A DNA stretch of 64,000 bases from JAYZDF01 sp036337945 (GCA_036337945.1 JAYZDF010000089.1:34189-98188), one strand, 5' to 3'. Numbered from the stretch's first letter, positions 53,640 through 62,592 are shown. Program-made: numbers and translations. Notes: a model not told the origin generated them from the letters alone.

Positions 53640-54361
53640 TGATGTCTGAATTAGACTTTTCCGTCGTTATCCCTGTGTATAACGAGGCGGCCATCGTCGA
53701 AGGCTCCATCCGTGAATTGAATGCGCGACTTTCCAAGCTTGGGAAATCCTACGAAATCATCATCGCCGAGAATGGCTCAGTCGACGATACCGCAGCGATC
53801 GTAGAGCAAGTCGCCAGTGAACTTCCCAATGTTCGATTGATTCAAACCGGTGAACCAAACTACGGTCTCGCTCTTCGCACCGGGATTAAGGAAGCTAAAG
53901 GGAAGTATATTCACTGCGATGAAATTGATATCTGCGATGTCGATTTTCACCGCCGCGCCCTTGAGCTCTTCTGGGGAGAAGACGGCGGGTTTGACATGGT
54001 TGTCGGCAGTAAGACAATGAAAGGCGCTCAAGACCAACGCCCATTGTCACGTCGTATGGCGACCCTCGTTATCAACACCATGCTGCGTGTATCTCTCGGT
54101 TTCAAAGGCTCTGATACGCACGGTCTAAAGGCATTTCGTCGCGATATACTTCTCCCTGTCGTCGATAGTTGCGTGGTGGACCGTGACATGTTTGCATCTG
54201 AACTCGTCATTCGGGCGGAGCGCGGCGGATTTAGAATCGTGGAAATACCGCTGAAGCTTGAAGAAAAACGGACACCGTCTGTACAGCTGACTCGTAGAGT
54301 TCCGCGCGTACTATCAAATCTGGCGCAGCTTGTGTACGTCATCCGGCTCAAAGGAAAATGA
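53639..54361 (+). CDS. Family 2 glycosyltransferase
   Basis: The protein has 240 residues. The GT-A fold begins with SVVIPVYNEAAIVEGSIRELNARL; IIIAENGSVDDTAAIVEQ follows, then GKYIHCDEIDICDVDF in place of the usual DxD metal site region (acidic residues retained). It resembles dolichyl/undecaprenyl-phosphate mannosyl- or glucosyltransferases (DPM1/ArnC-like), without a C-terminal membrane domain. It overlaps the flavoprotein gene by one base (TAATG), and a second ATG follows at 53642. The next gene overlaps by 4 bases. It probably transfers a sugar onto a lipid-phosphate carrier. Confidence 0.9.
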   Translation: MMSELDFSVVIPVYNEAAIVEGSIRELNARLSKLGKSYEIIIAENGSVDDTAAIVEQVASELPNVRLIQTGEPNYGLALRTGIKEAKGKYIHCDEIDICDVDFHRRALELFWGEDGGFDMVVGSKTMKGAQDQRPLSRRMATLVINTMLRVSLGFKGSDTHGLKAFRRDILLPVVDSCVVDRDMFASELVIRAERGGFRIVEIPLKLEEKRTPSVQLTRRVPRVLSNLAQLVYVIRLKGK

Positions 54362-55299
54362 AGCGGGCCGCATTCACAATCGACGTCGACTCGATTCGCC
54401 ACTACTACGATATTCATGGATTACCGCAGCCTACGTCTGCCACCGATCCCATCTATACCATTGCAATGCCGAGGTTTTGGGAGCTGATAAAAGAATTCGG
54501 AATACCGGCAACTTTGTTTCTCATAGGAAAAGATGCACCCGAATATGCCGAGTACTTTTCGCCGGTCGCGGAAACTCATTCAGAGATCGCTAGTCACTCC
54601 TTTGCGCACGATTATCGGCTCTGTGAGCAAAGCTCAGAGTCCATCTTGGAGGACCTCACTCAGGCGGACCAAGTTCTGGTTCCGCTCAACGGTCATCGAC
54701 CTATTTCCGGCTTTCGGGCTCCGGGCTATAACATCAACGCTAAACTACTCACTGCTGTTCAGCAGCTGGGGTACACTTATGATTCCTCAGTACTGCCCTC
54801 GCCCCTTTATTTTGCGGCTCGGTGGTCCATAATTCAGTTCTATAAGCTGCGCGGCAGGCAATCTCGGTCTCTTCCGGGGCAAATGAAGCAATTCGCTCGA
54901 GGCCTAAAACCCTACCGATTCCACCCTTCTGAGCCATTCAAGCCGAATTCGAGTGGCGCACTGATGGAGCTTCCTATGGCCTGCAGTCCGCTCGCAAGAG
55001 TTCCACTCATCGGAACAAGTCTCGCCGTTTTGCCTTCCAAGGTGCAAAGTGCGGTACTCAGTTACGCCACTCGTTCCTTACCTTTCTTCAACTTTGAAAT
55101 GCATGCTATCGATCTTCTTGACGAATCAGACCACCCTTGTTTGAAGGAATTGGCTCAGCTTCAGCCCGATCTGCGAATTAGCTTTCGACAGAAACAACGT
55201 AACCTGAGGCATTTACTTGGTAAATTGTGTGCAAGCTTCCGGGTAGAAACCCTCAACAACATCGTTCAAAACTCAACAACGTTCGAAAATAAAGTGTAA
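54358..55299 (+). CDS. Polysaccharide deacetylase (NodB family)
   Basis: The protein has 313 residues. The catalytic motifs of carbohydrate esterase family 4 are visible: FTIDVDSIRHYY near residue 7 (Asp pair), SEIASHSFAHDYRL (metal-binding His pair), and SGFRAPGYNINAKL (Arg motif). Later motif ELPMACSPL may supply the remaining strand. It should remove acetyl groups from a glycan such as GlcNAc-containing polymer or peptidoglycan. It overlaps the glycosyltransferase gene by 4 bases, so the three genes from 52287 are one coupled module. Confidence 0.88.
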   Translation: MKRAAFTIDVDSIRHYYDIHGLPQPTSATDPIYTIAMPRFWELIKEFGIPATLFLIGKDAPEYAEYFSPVAETHSEIASHSFAHDYRLCEQSSESILEDLTQADQVLVPLNGHRPISGFRAPGYNINAKLLTAVQQLGYTYDSSVLPSPLYFAARWSIIQFYKLRGRQSRSLPGQMKQFARGLKPYRFHPSEPFKPNSSGALMELPMACSPLARVPLIGTSLAVLPSKVQSAVLSYATRSLPFFNFEMHAIDLLDESDHPCLKELAQLQPDLRISFRQKQRNLRHLLGKLCASFRVETLNNIVQNSTTFENKV

Positions 55300-55355
55300 G
55301 TACCTATCAAGTTTCCCTGTAAAATGCCGAACAGCCGATCAGTAAGGTTTTTGTT

Positions 55356-56087
55356 TTGCTTTTACCCGTAAACGAATCAATGGCTGTGCCTGTCGAAGTT
55401 ATTTGCCCGGGCGCCAGGCCTCCTATTTGTGCTCAAGGTTCAATGATCCGTTTCACGGGTTCTCATTGCCACGTGCGAGTTCCCAACGTTCGAAGCGACG
55501 TCAAAGAAAACACTCGAATCGTGATCAGTTTTGTAGGTCCCAAAGGCTTGCGAATTCTGGGGCTCGTTGGATCTGTCCGTGACAACACCTACATCATCGA
55601 GATTTTGCGAATCGTGCATAAAGACAAAAGAGACTATGCCAGGGTGTGCTCGGAGGTTCGAATCCGTTATCACGTCATCACTGAGCGAGACTCGGTTGCC
55701 CAAAGAGCCGCCTGGGAGCAAGGACTTGAGGACGTTTCGGCTTTCTTGGAGTGGCAGACTCCAAACAAACACGTCAACTTCAGTCGTTCAGGTATGCAAT
55801 TACTTCACACGAACTGCTGCGTAGTCGGGAACCGAGTGCTACTTGAAGTGGGCTTCCTTGAATCAAAACTGAATCACCGTTTATCGGGAATTGTTGTACG
55901 GGTAGACGAAATTTCCGAAGAAATGCAAAAACGAAGCTTTGATTCTCTCCAGCAAAAATCGAAAGCTGACACCCACGCAATTGCCATCAAGTTTCAAACG
56001 GTCAATCACGAGGTAGAAGAAGCATTCAGTCGGGCGACAGTTGAGCAACAGATACGAGAAATTTCACTGCAGCAAGGAAACACTTAG
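55356..56087 (+). CDS. PilZ-domain protein (c-di-GMP sensor candidate)
   Basis: The protein has 243 residues. Both PilZ signatures are readable: RxxxR as RDYAR (after HKDK, about residue 92) and [D/N]xSxxG as NFSRSG (about 144). A YcgR-like N-terminal beta domain occupies residues 1-85. Both c-di-GMP-contacting motifs appear intact, so ligand binding is plausible. The start is a TTG at 55356 with TAAGG 8 bases upstream; an ATG at 55380 lacks a ribosome site. It is 56 bp downstream of the deacetylase gene, so it may be part of, or regulate, that glycan module. Confidence 0.75.
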   Translation: MLLPVNESMAVPVEVICPGARPPICAQGSMIRFTGSHCHVRVPNVRSDVKENTRIVISFVGPKGLRILGLVGSVRDNTYIIEILRIVHKDKRDYARVCSEVRIRYHVITERDSVAQRAAWEQGLEDVSAFLEWQTPNKHVNFSRSGMQLLHTNCCVVGNRVLLEVGFLESKLNHRLSGIVVRVDEISEEMQKRSFDSLQQKSKADTHAIAIKFQTVNHEVEEAFSRATVEQQIREISLQQGNT

Positions 56088-56097
56088 GTTCGACAAA

Positions 56098-56116
56098 TGC
56101 GCTCACTGAGAGCGCA
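56098..56116. terminator. Small stem-loop between convergent genes
   Basis: TGCGCTC and GAGCGCA form a 7-bp stem with a five-base loop in the 31-bp gap between the convergent stops at 56087 and 56119. There is no T run on either strand, so it is a weak bidirectional terminator candidate. Confidence 0.4.
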
Positions 56117-56118
56117 AA

Positions 56119-56955
56119 CTATCCTACTGTGCTTGGAATTCGTGGTCTCGGACGCTGTGATTTCGTTCTTTTCGGGCTTATTCGGAACAACTTTGAAATT
56201 AGCCTGGAAGTGAACCTTAGCCATAGGAAGCCGTCAATTCGTCCCAAGCAGCATAGTTCATCGCCCTGCTCATGACCTGGGTTTTGATCGCAAAAGAAAG
56301 CAATATCCGGATGCTTCAGCAGTTTTCCATCAATCGGCGCGACGCCATGTTTGAGGCGGCCTTCAGGCTGTAAAAACTTCAAAACCCCGGAAGAGTCCTC
56401 AAATGCATCCCCATACTTTTCGACAGCTAACTGTTGAATGATGCCCTTTTCGAGAGCCGGCGTTGCCTTGTCGTAACGCGGCCAATAGGTCCAGTAGTTC
56501 CGGCTCAAAAGTAAATATGTTTTGTAGCCCTTTGAGATGAGAAACCAATAGACCGGTCGGAAAAGATTCCTAAGTTTGAGCCGAATCACGAAGCGAACAA
56601 ACTCTCGTTGTAAAGCATTTTGCCCCCAGTACCTCTCATCGACAATCGTGTCTCCGGAAAAGACAGCCAAATAGTTTTTGCCTGAATGCTCACGTTCATA
56701 TACTTCAATTGTCGAAAAGCCCTGAATAGAGTTGTCGCCACTATCGAGCAAGAGAATCACATCCGATTTTTTTGCTAAGTCAGCGCGGAACTTCTCAGAT
56801 GTTACATCCGCGTAGTATTGGCGAAAGACGTTCCACATGCCGCGCAGGTCTAATTCGGTCAATTCATCGACGGCTACGGTTTCTGCTTTTAGACAACCAC
56901 TCCTTGCGGCCAAATCTCCCATAGAGCGGAGCCGATTTTCATGAAGTTCAGCCAT
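56119..56955 (-). CDS. GNAT-like protein, unknown
   Basis: The protein has about 278 residues from the ATG at 56955 (AGGA is 11 bases upstream); an in-frame GTG at 56982 is alternative. A possible acetyltransferase-like core is seen at 60-165: FSTIEVYEREHSGKNYLAVFSGDTIV, then a RYWGQNALQREFVRFVIRLKLR helix, and YWFLISKGYKTYLLL. The C-terminal 60 residues contain a CDQNPGHEQGDELCCLGR segment and a hydrophobic/basic tail. I do not recognise the family with certainty; no GNAT acetyl-CoA loop R/QxxGxG/A is clear. It is divergent from the large ASH/VWA lipoprotein. Confidence 0.6.
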   Translation of the reverse strand: MAELHENRLRSMGDLAARSGCLKAETVAVDELTELDLRGMWNVFRQYYADVTSEKFRADLAKKSDVILLLDSGDNSIQGFSTIEVYEREHSGKNYLAVFSGDTIVDERYWGQNALQREFVRFVIRLKLRNLFRPVYWFLISKGYKTYLLLSRNYWTYWPRYDKATPALEKGIIQQLAVEKYGDAFEDSSGVLKFLQPEGRLKHGVAPIDGKLLKHPDIAFFCDQNPGHEQGDELCCLGRIDGFLWLRFTSRLISKLFRISPKRTKSQRPRPRIPSTVG

Positions 56956-57122
56956 TGAGGTCTTTATCCTGAACGCTTGCACACAATGTAGTCAAGTGAC
57001 GGACATCACAACGCAAAATAATCGGGGACAAATGAGCTAAATCATCAGGAATTTGCGCAATATCTGCAGTTCCAGGCCAGGGAGAATTGCATTGCATCCC
57101 CGAGCAACACTATTCTTATCAT

Positions 57123-60100
57123 GTGAGAATTTCATCGAAATTTTGCCTAGTTGCACCTCTACTCCTCGTACTGAGTGCCGGATGTGATGACGACACCGGC
57201 CGTGACTTGGCTATCAACGAAGGCCGCCTAGAATTGGACCCGCCGATCTTGGATTTTGGTTTAGTCCAAGTGAATACTGAAGTCTCAGCGAAAGTAGTCA
57301 TCAAGAACACAGGCGTCGGCGTTCTAACCATTGGCGATGTCCAGGAAGCAATGGGCGATGACGTGCTCATCCGAGTCGACTGCGGACAGGAATCTTGCCA
57401 AAATCGCTTGATACCATCCAGCGGCAGCGCAGTTCTAAATGTGTACTTTAGTCCAACTCAATTTGGGAAACACACTTCGCTCATCGATGTCATTCCAGAT
57501 GCAAAGACGCTAGACCCCCAACAACTCGAAGTCCGTGGAGAAGGTGTCACCGCTACACTGCAACTCGCTCCTCGAAACGCTGAATTCGGCAATGTCGTTT
57601 TAGATTCGACCAAAACGGTGCCTATTGAAGTCACTAACAACTCTCCCATCGATGCCGACGTCCATTATATCGCCGGAAACAATATAATGTTTTGCGGGAG
57701 CATAACCGACAATCCAACGCCGTTTTGTATCTCACCGACGACTAAAATATTTTCTTCAGACGACCGTTTCATCCTCAAACCAGGCGAATCAACGAAGCTA
57801 AACTTACAATATAGACCAAGCCCGACGGCGACAGTTGAAAGAGCTGATTTCCTTTTGAAAGCCTGCGAAACTTGTGACGATGTCCCTGTATCGGTGACCG
57901 GACAAGGCGTACTTACCGGATTCAAGTGCATCCCGGCTGAGTTAGATTTCGACTCTGTCAATCCGGGCTCTTGCGTTGAACGCAATGTAACGTGCTCTAA
58001 CATTGCGAATGAAATCGTCACTGTGGTCGATTGGAGTTTCGAAGAGGCGAGCAATTCGAGCGAAGATTTTAGACTCGAAGATTTCGGTAGCGTCTTTTCG
58101 CTGGAAGAAGGTGAAAGCCGTGAAATCGAAGTCACCTACTGTCCTGGTGAACTGGGACCTGACACTGCGAGAATCGAAATAGAAACCGACAACACGAGAA
58201 TCGACCGGCGCTTCGCATATATTGCCGTTTCCGGAACAGGTGGTGGTCCTGATATCAACGTAGAGCCTCCGGTTTTAGACTTTGGTGATGTCACAACGAT
58301 CGCTCCCGCAAGACGCACCCTTAGTATCTCGAATTTGGGCTACGGGGAATTAGAGGTCAGCGAAATTATCGTAGACACATTAAACACGGGCGTCTTCACC
58401 GCAACAGTTGCTGGCCGAATTGTTCCCATCGGAGGCTACTTCGACCTAACCATAGAGTTCCAACCGAATGTAGCGGGTCCCATCACCTCTGAGCTCATCA
58501 TTCGCTCAACAGACCAAGATGAGCCTGAAGTAAGTGTCGTCCTTAGAGGCAACGGTATCGAACTTCCGACGTGTAACTACGAGATTGTACCCGACCCGGT
58601 GAACTTTGGGCATGTGGTGAGAGGCAGCTCTAATCGGCGGGCTGTGCTGGTTAAAAATACCGGAGTTGTGGATTGTCTTGTTACAAGCAGCAGAATTCTC
58701 GCCCGAAGTGACCCCGGCTTCTCACTTCCTGATGGAGAACAAAATTCAATTCGGGTGGCGCCGGGAGCAGCAAAGTTTGTCACCGTCGAGTATTCACCTC
58801 CCGATTATGGTGACCATAGCGGCTTTCTCGAGCTATCTGTATCAAGTGATTCAGAGCCATTTCGCGTTATTCCTCTGCGAGGAAAAGGCGTCACCGGAGC
58901 GCTTCTCATCACACCACCCGAGGTTGACTTCGGAACGATCGCTGTCGGCTGCGCTGCTCGTGAACGTAATCTAACCATCTACAACACAAGCACGATCAAT
59001 AGCCAAATCGACTCAATTGAGCTCGAAACGTTGCCCGATGCGAACTTCAACCTCGCTGAACTACCCGACGCGAGTTCTGGCCCGGTGGTGTTGGGAGGTG
59101 GTGCAGAATCTGGATTTAGCGTAAACTTTCAGCCTGATAGAATTTCTGAATATGCTAATGCGATAATTATCCGCGCGACCTACAATAATACACCCGCGGT
59201 CTATTACATTTCGCTCACCGGTCGCGGTGCAACAAACGCTACCCAAGTAGACGAGTTTGAACAACTGGTTCAAAGAAAAGTAGATATGCTCATGGTCGTA
59301 GACGATTCAGGTTCAATGGGCAGGTATCAAGCGGCTCTCGCGGACAATTTCGGTGCTTTCATTCAGTTTGCTACAACCCAGAATGTTGACTATCGATTGG
59401 CCATCACAACGACCGATATTAGTGGTACCGGCCCTGGCGGTCGATTCGTACCTACAGCGACCTCCGCAGTTCCGTCATCGCGAATTATTACACCAAACAG
59501 TCTGCCTGACCCAGCCGCAAAGTTTCGTGAGAACGTAAATGTGGGAGTCGAAGGAAGCGGAACGGAGCAAGGCTTACAAGCCGCTTACATGGCGTTATCT
59601 AATCCTCTTATTTTTGGACATAATGCTGGGTTTTTGCGGCCAGACGCAGTTCTTTCAGTTATCTTTGTTTCAGACGAAGACGACTTCTCACCCTCGAGTG
59701 TTGATTTTTACTATAACTTTTTTGTCAGCATAAAGGGTTATCGGCGTGCCAATCTTCTCAACGTTTCTTCGATCGTGGGAGATAACGCCGGTTCTTCAAC
59801 TCAACAAAACTGTACAGCGTTTCCCGGAACTCGCTATCGGCGGCTTGCCGCTCTTACTGGCGGAATGTTCCTTTCGATTTGTAGCCAAGATTGGTCACGC
59901 TCCCTACAGGAACTCTCAACGAATGCCTTCGGCCTAAAATCCTTATTCCTTCTAAACAATCAGCCTGTTGAGTCATCTATCAACGTCATTATAGATGGTG
60001 TTTCAGTGTTACCGCGCGAAGACATTGACGGCGACGGCGTTCCTGACAGCAATGGATTACTCAACTGGGAATACAGCGCAGACAATAACGCTATAAACTT

Positions 60101-60167
60101 CTCTCCTTATTCGACCCCTGAGCCGGGAGCGAATATTCGAGTAGAATACTCCGTACAATGCCTCTAG
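57123..60167 (+). CDS. Large ASH-repeat/VWA lipoprotein
   Basis: The protein has about 1014 residues. The signal peptide ends LSAGC (lipid Cys21). About six ASH/abnormal-spindle-like beta modules lie within residues 40-690; their shared core is P-x-x-x-D-F-G-x-V-x-x-G (for example PPILDFGLVQVNTE, PPVLDFGDVTTI, PPEVDFGTIAVGC). A VWA domain follows with an intact metal site DxSxS at 727-731 (DDSGS) and the motif NAGFLRPDAVLSVIFVSDEDD. This last motif matches the VWA lipoprotein at 12724-14295. The final strand pattern GANIRVEYS also recurs. A GTG start at 57123 gives a clean signal peptide; a TTG at 57087 is less likely. Predicted to be a surface adhesion-type protein. Confidence 0.8.
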   Translation: MRISSKFCLVAPLLLVLSAGCDDDTGRDLAINEGRLELDPPILDFGLVQVNTEVSAKVVIKNTGVGVLTIGDVQEAMGDDVLIRVDCGQESCQNRLIPSSGSAVLNVYFSPTQFGKHTSLIDVIPDAKTLDPQQLEVRGEGVTATLQLAPRNAEFGNVVLDSTKTVPIEVTNNSPIDADVHYIAGNNIMFCGSITDNPTPFCISPTTKIFSSDDRFILKPGESTKLNLQYRPSPTATVERADFLLKACETCDDVPVSVTGQGVLTGFKCIPAELDFDSVNPGSCVERNVTCSNIANEIVTVVDWSFEEASNSSEDFRLEDFGSVFSLEEGESREIEVTYCPGELGPDTARIEIETDNTRIDRRFAYIAVSGTGGGPDINVEPPVLDFGDVTTIAPARRTLSISNLGYGELEVSEIIVDTLNTGVFTATVAGRIVPIGGYFDLTIEFQPNVAGPITSELIIRSTDQDEPEVSVVLRGNGIELPTCNYEIVPDPVNFGHVVRGSSNRRAVLVKNTGVVDCLVTSSRILARSDPGFSLPDGEQNSIRVAPGAAKFVTVEYSPPDYGDHSGFLELSVSSDSEPFRVIPLRGKGVTGALLITPPEVDFGTIAVGCAARERNLTIYNTSTINSQIDSIELETLPDANFNLAELPDASSGPVVLGGGAESGFSVNFQPDRISEYANAIIIRATYNNTPAVYYISLTGRGATNATQVDEFEQLVQRKVDMLMVVDDSGSMGRYQAALADNFGAFIQFATTQNVDYRLAITTTDISGTGPGGRFVPTATSAVPSSRIITPNSLPDPAAKFRENVNVGVEGSGTEQGLQAAYMALSNPLIFGHNAGFLRPDAVLSVIFVSDEDDFSPSSVDFYYNFFVSIKGYRRANLLNVSSIVGDNAGSSTQQNCTAFPGTRYRRLAALTGGMFLSICSQDWSRSLQELSTNAFGLKSLFLLNNQPVESSINVIIDGVSVLPREDIDGDGVPDSNGLLNWEYSADNNAINFSPYSTPEPGANIRVEYSVQCL

Positions 60168-60197
60168 CTTCGAGCATGAGTTAAAGCCTATTCAAAC

Positions 60198-61253
60198 ATG
60201 AGCCTATCAGCCTCAGACCTAATCACTGCAACTCGCGATCATCTCACACACTTTCTCGGCACGCCTAGGGATGTTGTCACTCTTCAGATAAAAGACCCCG
60301 CAATTCCTTTTTCAACCCTCGAAATTGCTATTTTTGATCAAGGTCCTCAACACCCAAAAATCCTCTCAACATGTGGTTTATGTCTCAATCAAATTCTTGA
60401 TGGTCGACGGATGGAGCTCGTGCTGATTGTCGATACTTTAGATGATAAGAGCCAGAGCGCTTTATTGAACTTACTCGGAACGATGGCAGTCTTTTCCGTC
60501 ACGGCTATACCGCCCCTAAACTATGGTGGAATGCTCGGAGCCCAAGAACAACTTCAGGACCTCTCTTCGATGGACGGGGTTGTTTTCTTTCCTCCCTTCA
60601 TGCTGGTCGGAGATTTTCACAGTTTTCTCGCACCGGACAATAGTCCTGTTCAGTTTCTTTGGGTCGTGCCTATCTATGAAGACGAGGCGAGTTATGCCGA
60701 AGATCACGGACCAAGAGAATTAGCGAACCTTTTTGGGGCCAACCAACTAAGCCTTACTGACCTTGAGCGACCGACTGCAAACACATCGATGTCGCCAGAA
60801 GAAGTTCAGCAGTTTCTTAATCCAAACTCTGTTTCTAACGTAGCTAAACCTGACTATGTAAAGAAACCTAATGAAATTTCACTCGCCCAAATCGAGGCTT
60901 TCCGGGAAAGTAATGAAGTAATCATCAATGTCTCCCAAAAATACAAACCCCGAACTAAGGGGCACGCTCCTCAAGCAAGCCCACCGTCCACCGAACCAAT
61001 GATTGCAGATTCAAACTCAGCCAACTTGAATCCACCAAAGAATAATCAAGCGATTAGATTCAATCTTGAGACGGGCGAACAAATAGCTTCCGGGCGACCC
61101 TCACGCCCTGTCTCCCCAAAAGAAAAGAAGAAAGAGGCGGAAAAAACCGAGTCGAAAGAGCTGTCGCCTGAGGAAGTTAAACGTCAGAGAATCGAAATGC
61201 TAAAAAATGCGGCCAAAGCAGCAAAGAAACGATCAGAGGAAGCTCAAGAATGA
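60198..61253 (+). CDS. SUFU-domain protein
   Basis: The protein has 351 residues. The first 190 residues resemble a suppressor-of-fused (SUFU) domain: RRMELVLIVDT, a central FFPPFMLVGDFHSFLAPDN segment and FLWVVPIYEDEASYAEDHGPRELANLF, the usual closing helix. SUFU-domain proteins often occur as immunity or accessory modules in bacteria. The C-terminal 160 residues are disordered and end in a charged Lys/Glu helix. The TGA stop overlaps the start of the 27-codon ORF (ATGA). Confidence 0.7.
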   Translation: MSLSASDLITATRDHLTHFLGTPRDVVTLQIKDPAIPFSTLEIAIFDQGPQHPKILSTCGLCLNQILDGRRMELVLIVDTLDDKSQSALLNLLGTMAVFSVTAIPPLNYGGMLGAQEQLQDLSSMDGVVFFPPFMLVGDFHSFLAPDNSPVQFLWVVPIYEDEASYAEDHGPRELANLFGANQLSLTDLERPTANTSMSPEEVQQFLNPNSVSNVAKPDYVKKPNEISLAQIEAFRESNEVIINVSQKYKPRTKGHAPQASPPSTEPMIADSNSANLNPPKNNQAIRFNLETGEQIASGRPSRPVSPKEKKKEAEKTESKELSPEEVKRQRIEMLKNAAKAAKKRSEEAQE

Positions 61254-61333
61254 ATCGAACCTTTATGTCTAAGCGAAAAAGCGACCCTCAACTCGCACAT
61301 TTTTTAAGCGCTTTTGCGGGAACAGACGCGTGA
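61250..61333 (+). CDS. Tiny coupled ORF, 27 residues, between SUFU and FHA genes
   Basis: An ATG at 61250 overlaps the SUFU stop (ATGA), and the TGA at 61331-61333 overlaps the GTG start of the FHA gene (GTGA). Both junctions are the 4-base type used for translational coupling. AGGA lies about 10 bases upstream of the ATG. The product begins with basic residues (MNRTFMSKRKSD) and ends AFAGTDA. It could be a real microprotein or a coupling device that hands ribosomes to the FHA gene. Confidence 0.45.
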   Translation: MNRTFMSKRKSDPQLAHFLSAFAGTDA

Positions 61334-62070
61334 CAGAAAAACAGAACAAACCGACATCGAAACCGACCTTTCGAAAAAAGCGGAGTGAGCGCCCCACTAT
61401 CAACCTTCCACAACAAGCTACGGACGATATACCGCTAAATTTTGAAAACCCCAGTAACTCGGCGATCGAACGAAAAAGCCTGATCCCGAGATACGATACA
61501 AATTTCCAGCCGAGAACCCATAAAAAATCTAATTCTCCGGTCTACATTAATGACTATCAGAAACTGCTCGAGAAAATGGGGCTTGCGCGCTTCCAAGCCT
61601 CGTTCCCCACGCCTTTTCTTGTTGGAATCGGAACCGTTGGAATCTTAGAGTCAGGAGTAGCCTTTCAAAAGGACCTTACCAGTGAAGTATTCCTGCAAAG
61701 CATGAGCGAAGAACCGACCTCTAATCCTTCGCTAGGCGGTCGAGTTTGGAAGCTCACCCCCGCTGAAGACCGTCAAGGAAAGCGCTCTTTCACACTTGGC
61801 CGGTCGATGGTCAATGACGTCGTCATTCCTGAGTTTGCGATTTCTCGAAAACACTGCGAGTTCCGCTTTGATAACGAGCACAAACGCCTCCTTGTAAAAG
61901 ACTTATCTTCGCACAATGGAACGATTGTCGGTAAAAAACGGCTGGATGGTGATGAACTGGTACCACTAAAAAACATGGATATCGTGATTTTGGGTCGATT
62001 CACATTCCAGGTTTTCTCACCCGCAGGCATGATCAAAGCACTTCACGAATGGGGCCTTCAGTCCCCTTAG
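61330..62070 (+). CDS. FHA-domain protein
   Basis: The protein has 246 residues from a GTG with GGGA 9 bases upstream. The first 150 residues are basic and low-complexity. A forkhead-associated domain occupies about 155-240: TLGRSMVNDVVIPEFAISRKHCEFRF, then LSSHNGTIVGKKRLDGDEL, with the phosphothreonine-binding Arg, Ser/His and Asn residues in place. It should bind phosphothreonine targets, so it may be a partner of the Hanks-type kinases encoded at 28915-33401. It follows the tiny ORF with a 4-base overlap. Confidence 0.85.
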   Translation: MTEKQNKPTSKPTFRKKRSERPTINLPQQATDDIPLNFENPSNSAIERKSLIPRYDTNFQPRTHKKSNSPVYINDYQKLLEKMGLARFQASFPTPFLVGIGTVGILESGVAFQKDLTSEVFLQSMSEEPTSNPSLGGRVWKLTPAEDRQGKRSFTLGRSMVNDVVIPEFAISRKHCEFRFDNEHKRLLVKDLSSHNGTIVGKKRLDGDELVPLKNMDIVILGRFTFQVFSPAGMIKALHEWGLQSP

Positions 62071-62127
62071 GTTTGGGTTTTATTTCTCTTCTTGCCAACC
62101 CGTATACCAGGCACTAATACAGTCGGA

Positions 62128-62592
62128 ATGTCGCTGAGAGATATCCTGCTCACAACCTCCATCGTTGTCTTGCTCTGCAATGGTTGCGCGCACCAAGACG
62201 CCTCTGTATCCCATCGCGGACATGAAGAAGTCGAGCTGGCCCTACTTATGAAGAATGTCAATTACTTCACTCATAAGCTGGGGCTTGCCATTGCAGCAAA
62301 AAATACAGAATTGGCTGATTTTTACATTCACGAAGTGGAAGAAGGACTTGAAGAGATTTATGGCGTTTCCACTTACGACAAGCTGCCTATCGGCGATACT
62401 GCAAAAAAGATCATGCCCACCGCATTTGCAGCGCTGGAAAATGCGATAGACGCAAAAGCTCAAGAGGACATGAGCAAGGCCTATCAAGCCGTCGTCGAAT
62501 CCTGCAATCGGTGCCACAATGCGACGCAACACGGCTACCTCAAGGTTTTGGTGCCCTTGACGAATCCATTCAATCAAGACTTCACACCTTAG
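62128..62592 (+). CDS. One-heme cytochrome c-like lipoprotein
   Basis: The protein has about 154 residues from the ATG at 62128 (a longer ORF starts at 62092). The signal peptide ends LLCNGC (lipid Cys20). The mature part is helical, with a single CxxCH heme motif as ESCNRCHNATQHG near the C-terminus (about residue 126). This C-terminal heme site and the four-helix look are typical of cytochrome c' proteins. The fold suggests gas or redox sensing or electron transfer at the envelope. Whether the heme is attached cannot be known from sequence. Confidence 0.75.
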   Translation: MSLRDILLTTSIVVLLCNGCAHQDASVSHRGHEEVELALLMKNVNYFTHKLGLAIAAKNTELADFYIHEVEEGLEEIYGVSTYDKLPIGDTAKKIMPTAFAALENAIDAKAQEDMSKAYQAVVESCNRCHNATQHGYLKVLVPLTNPFNQDFTP

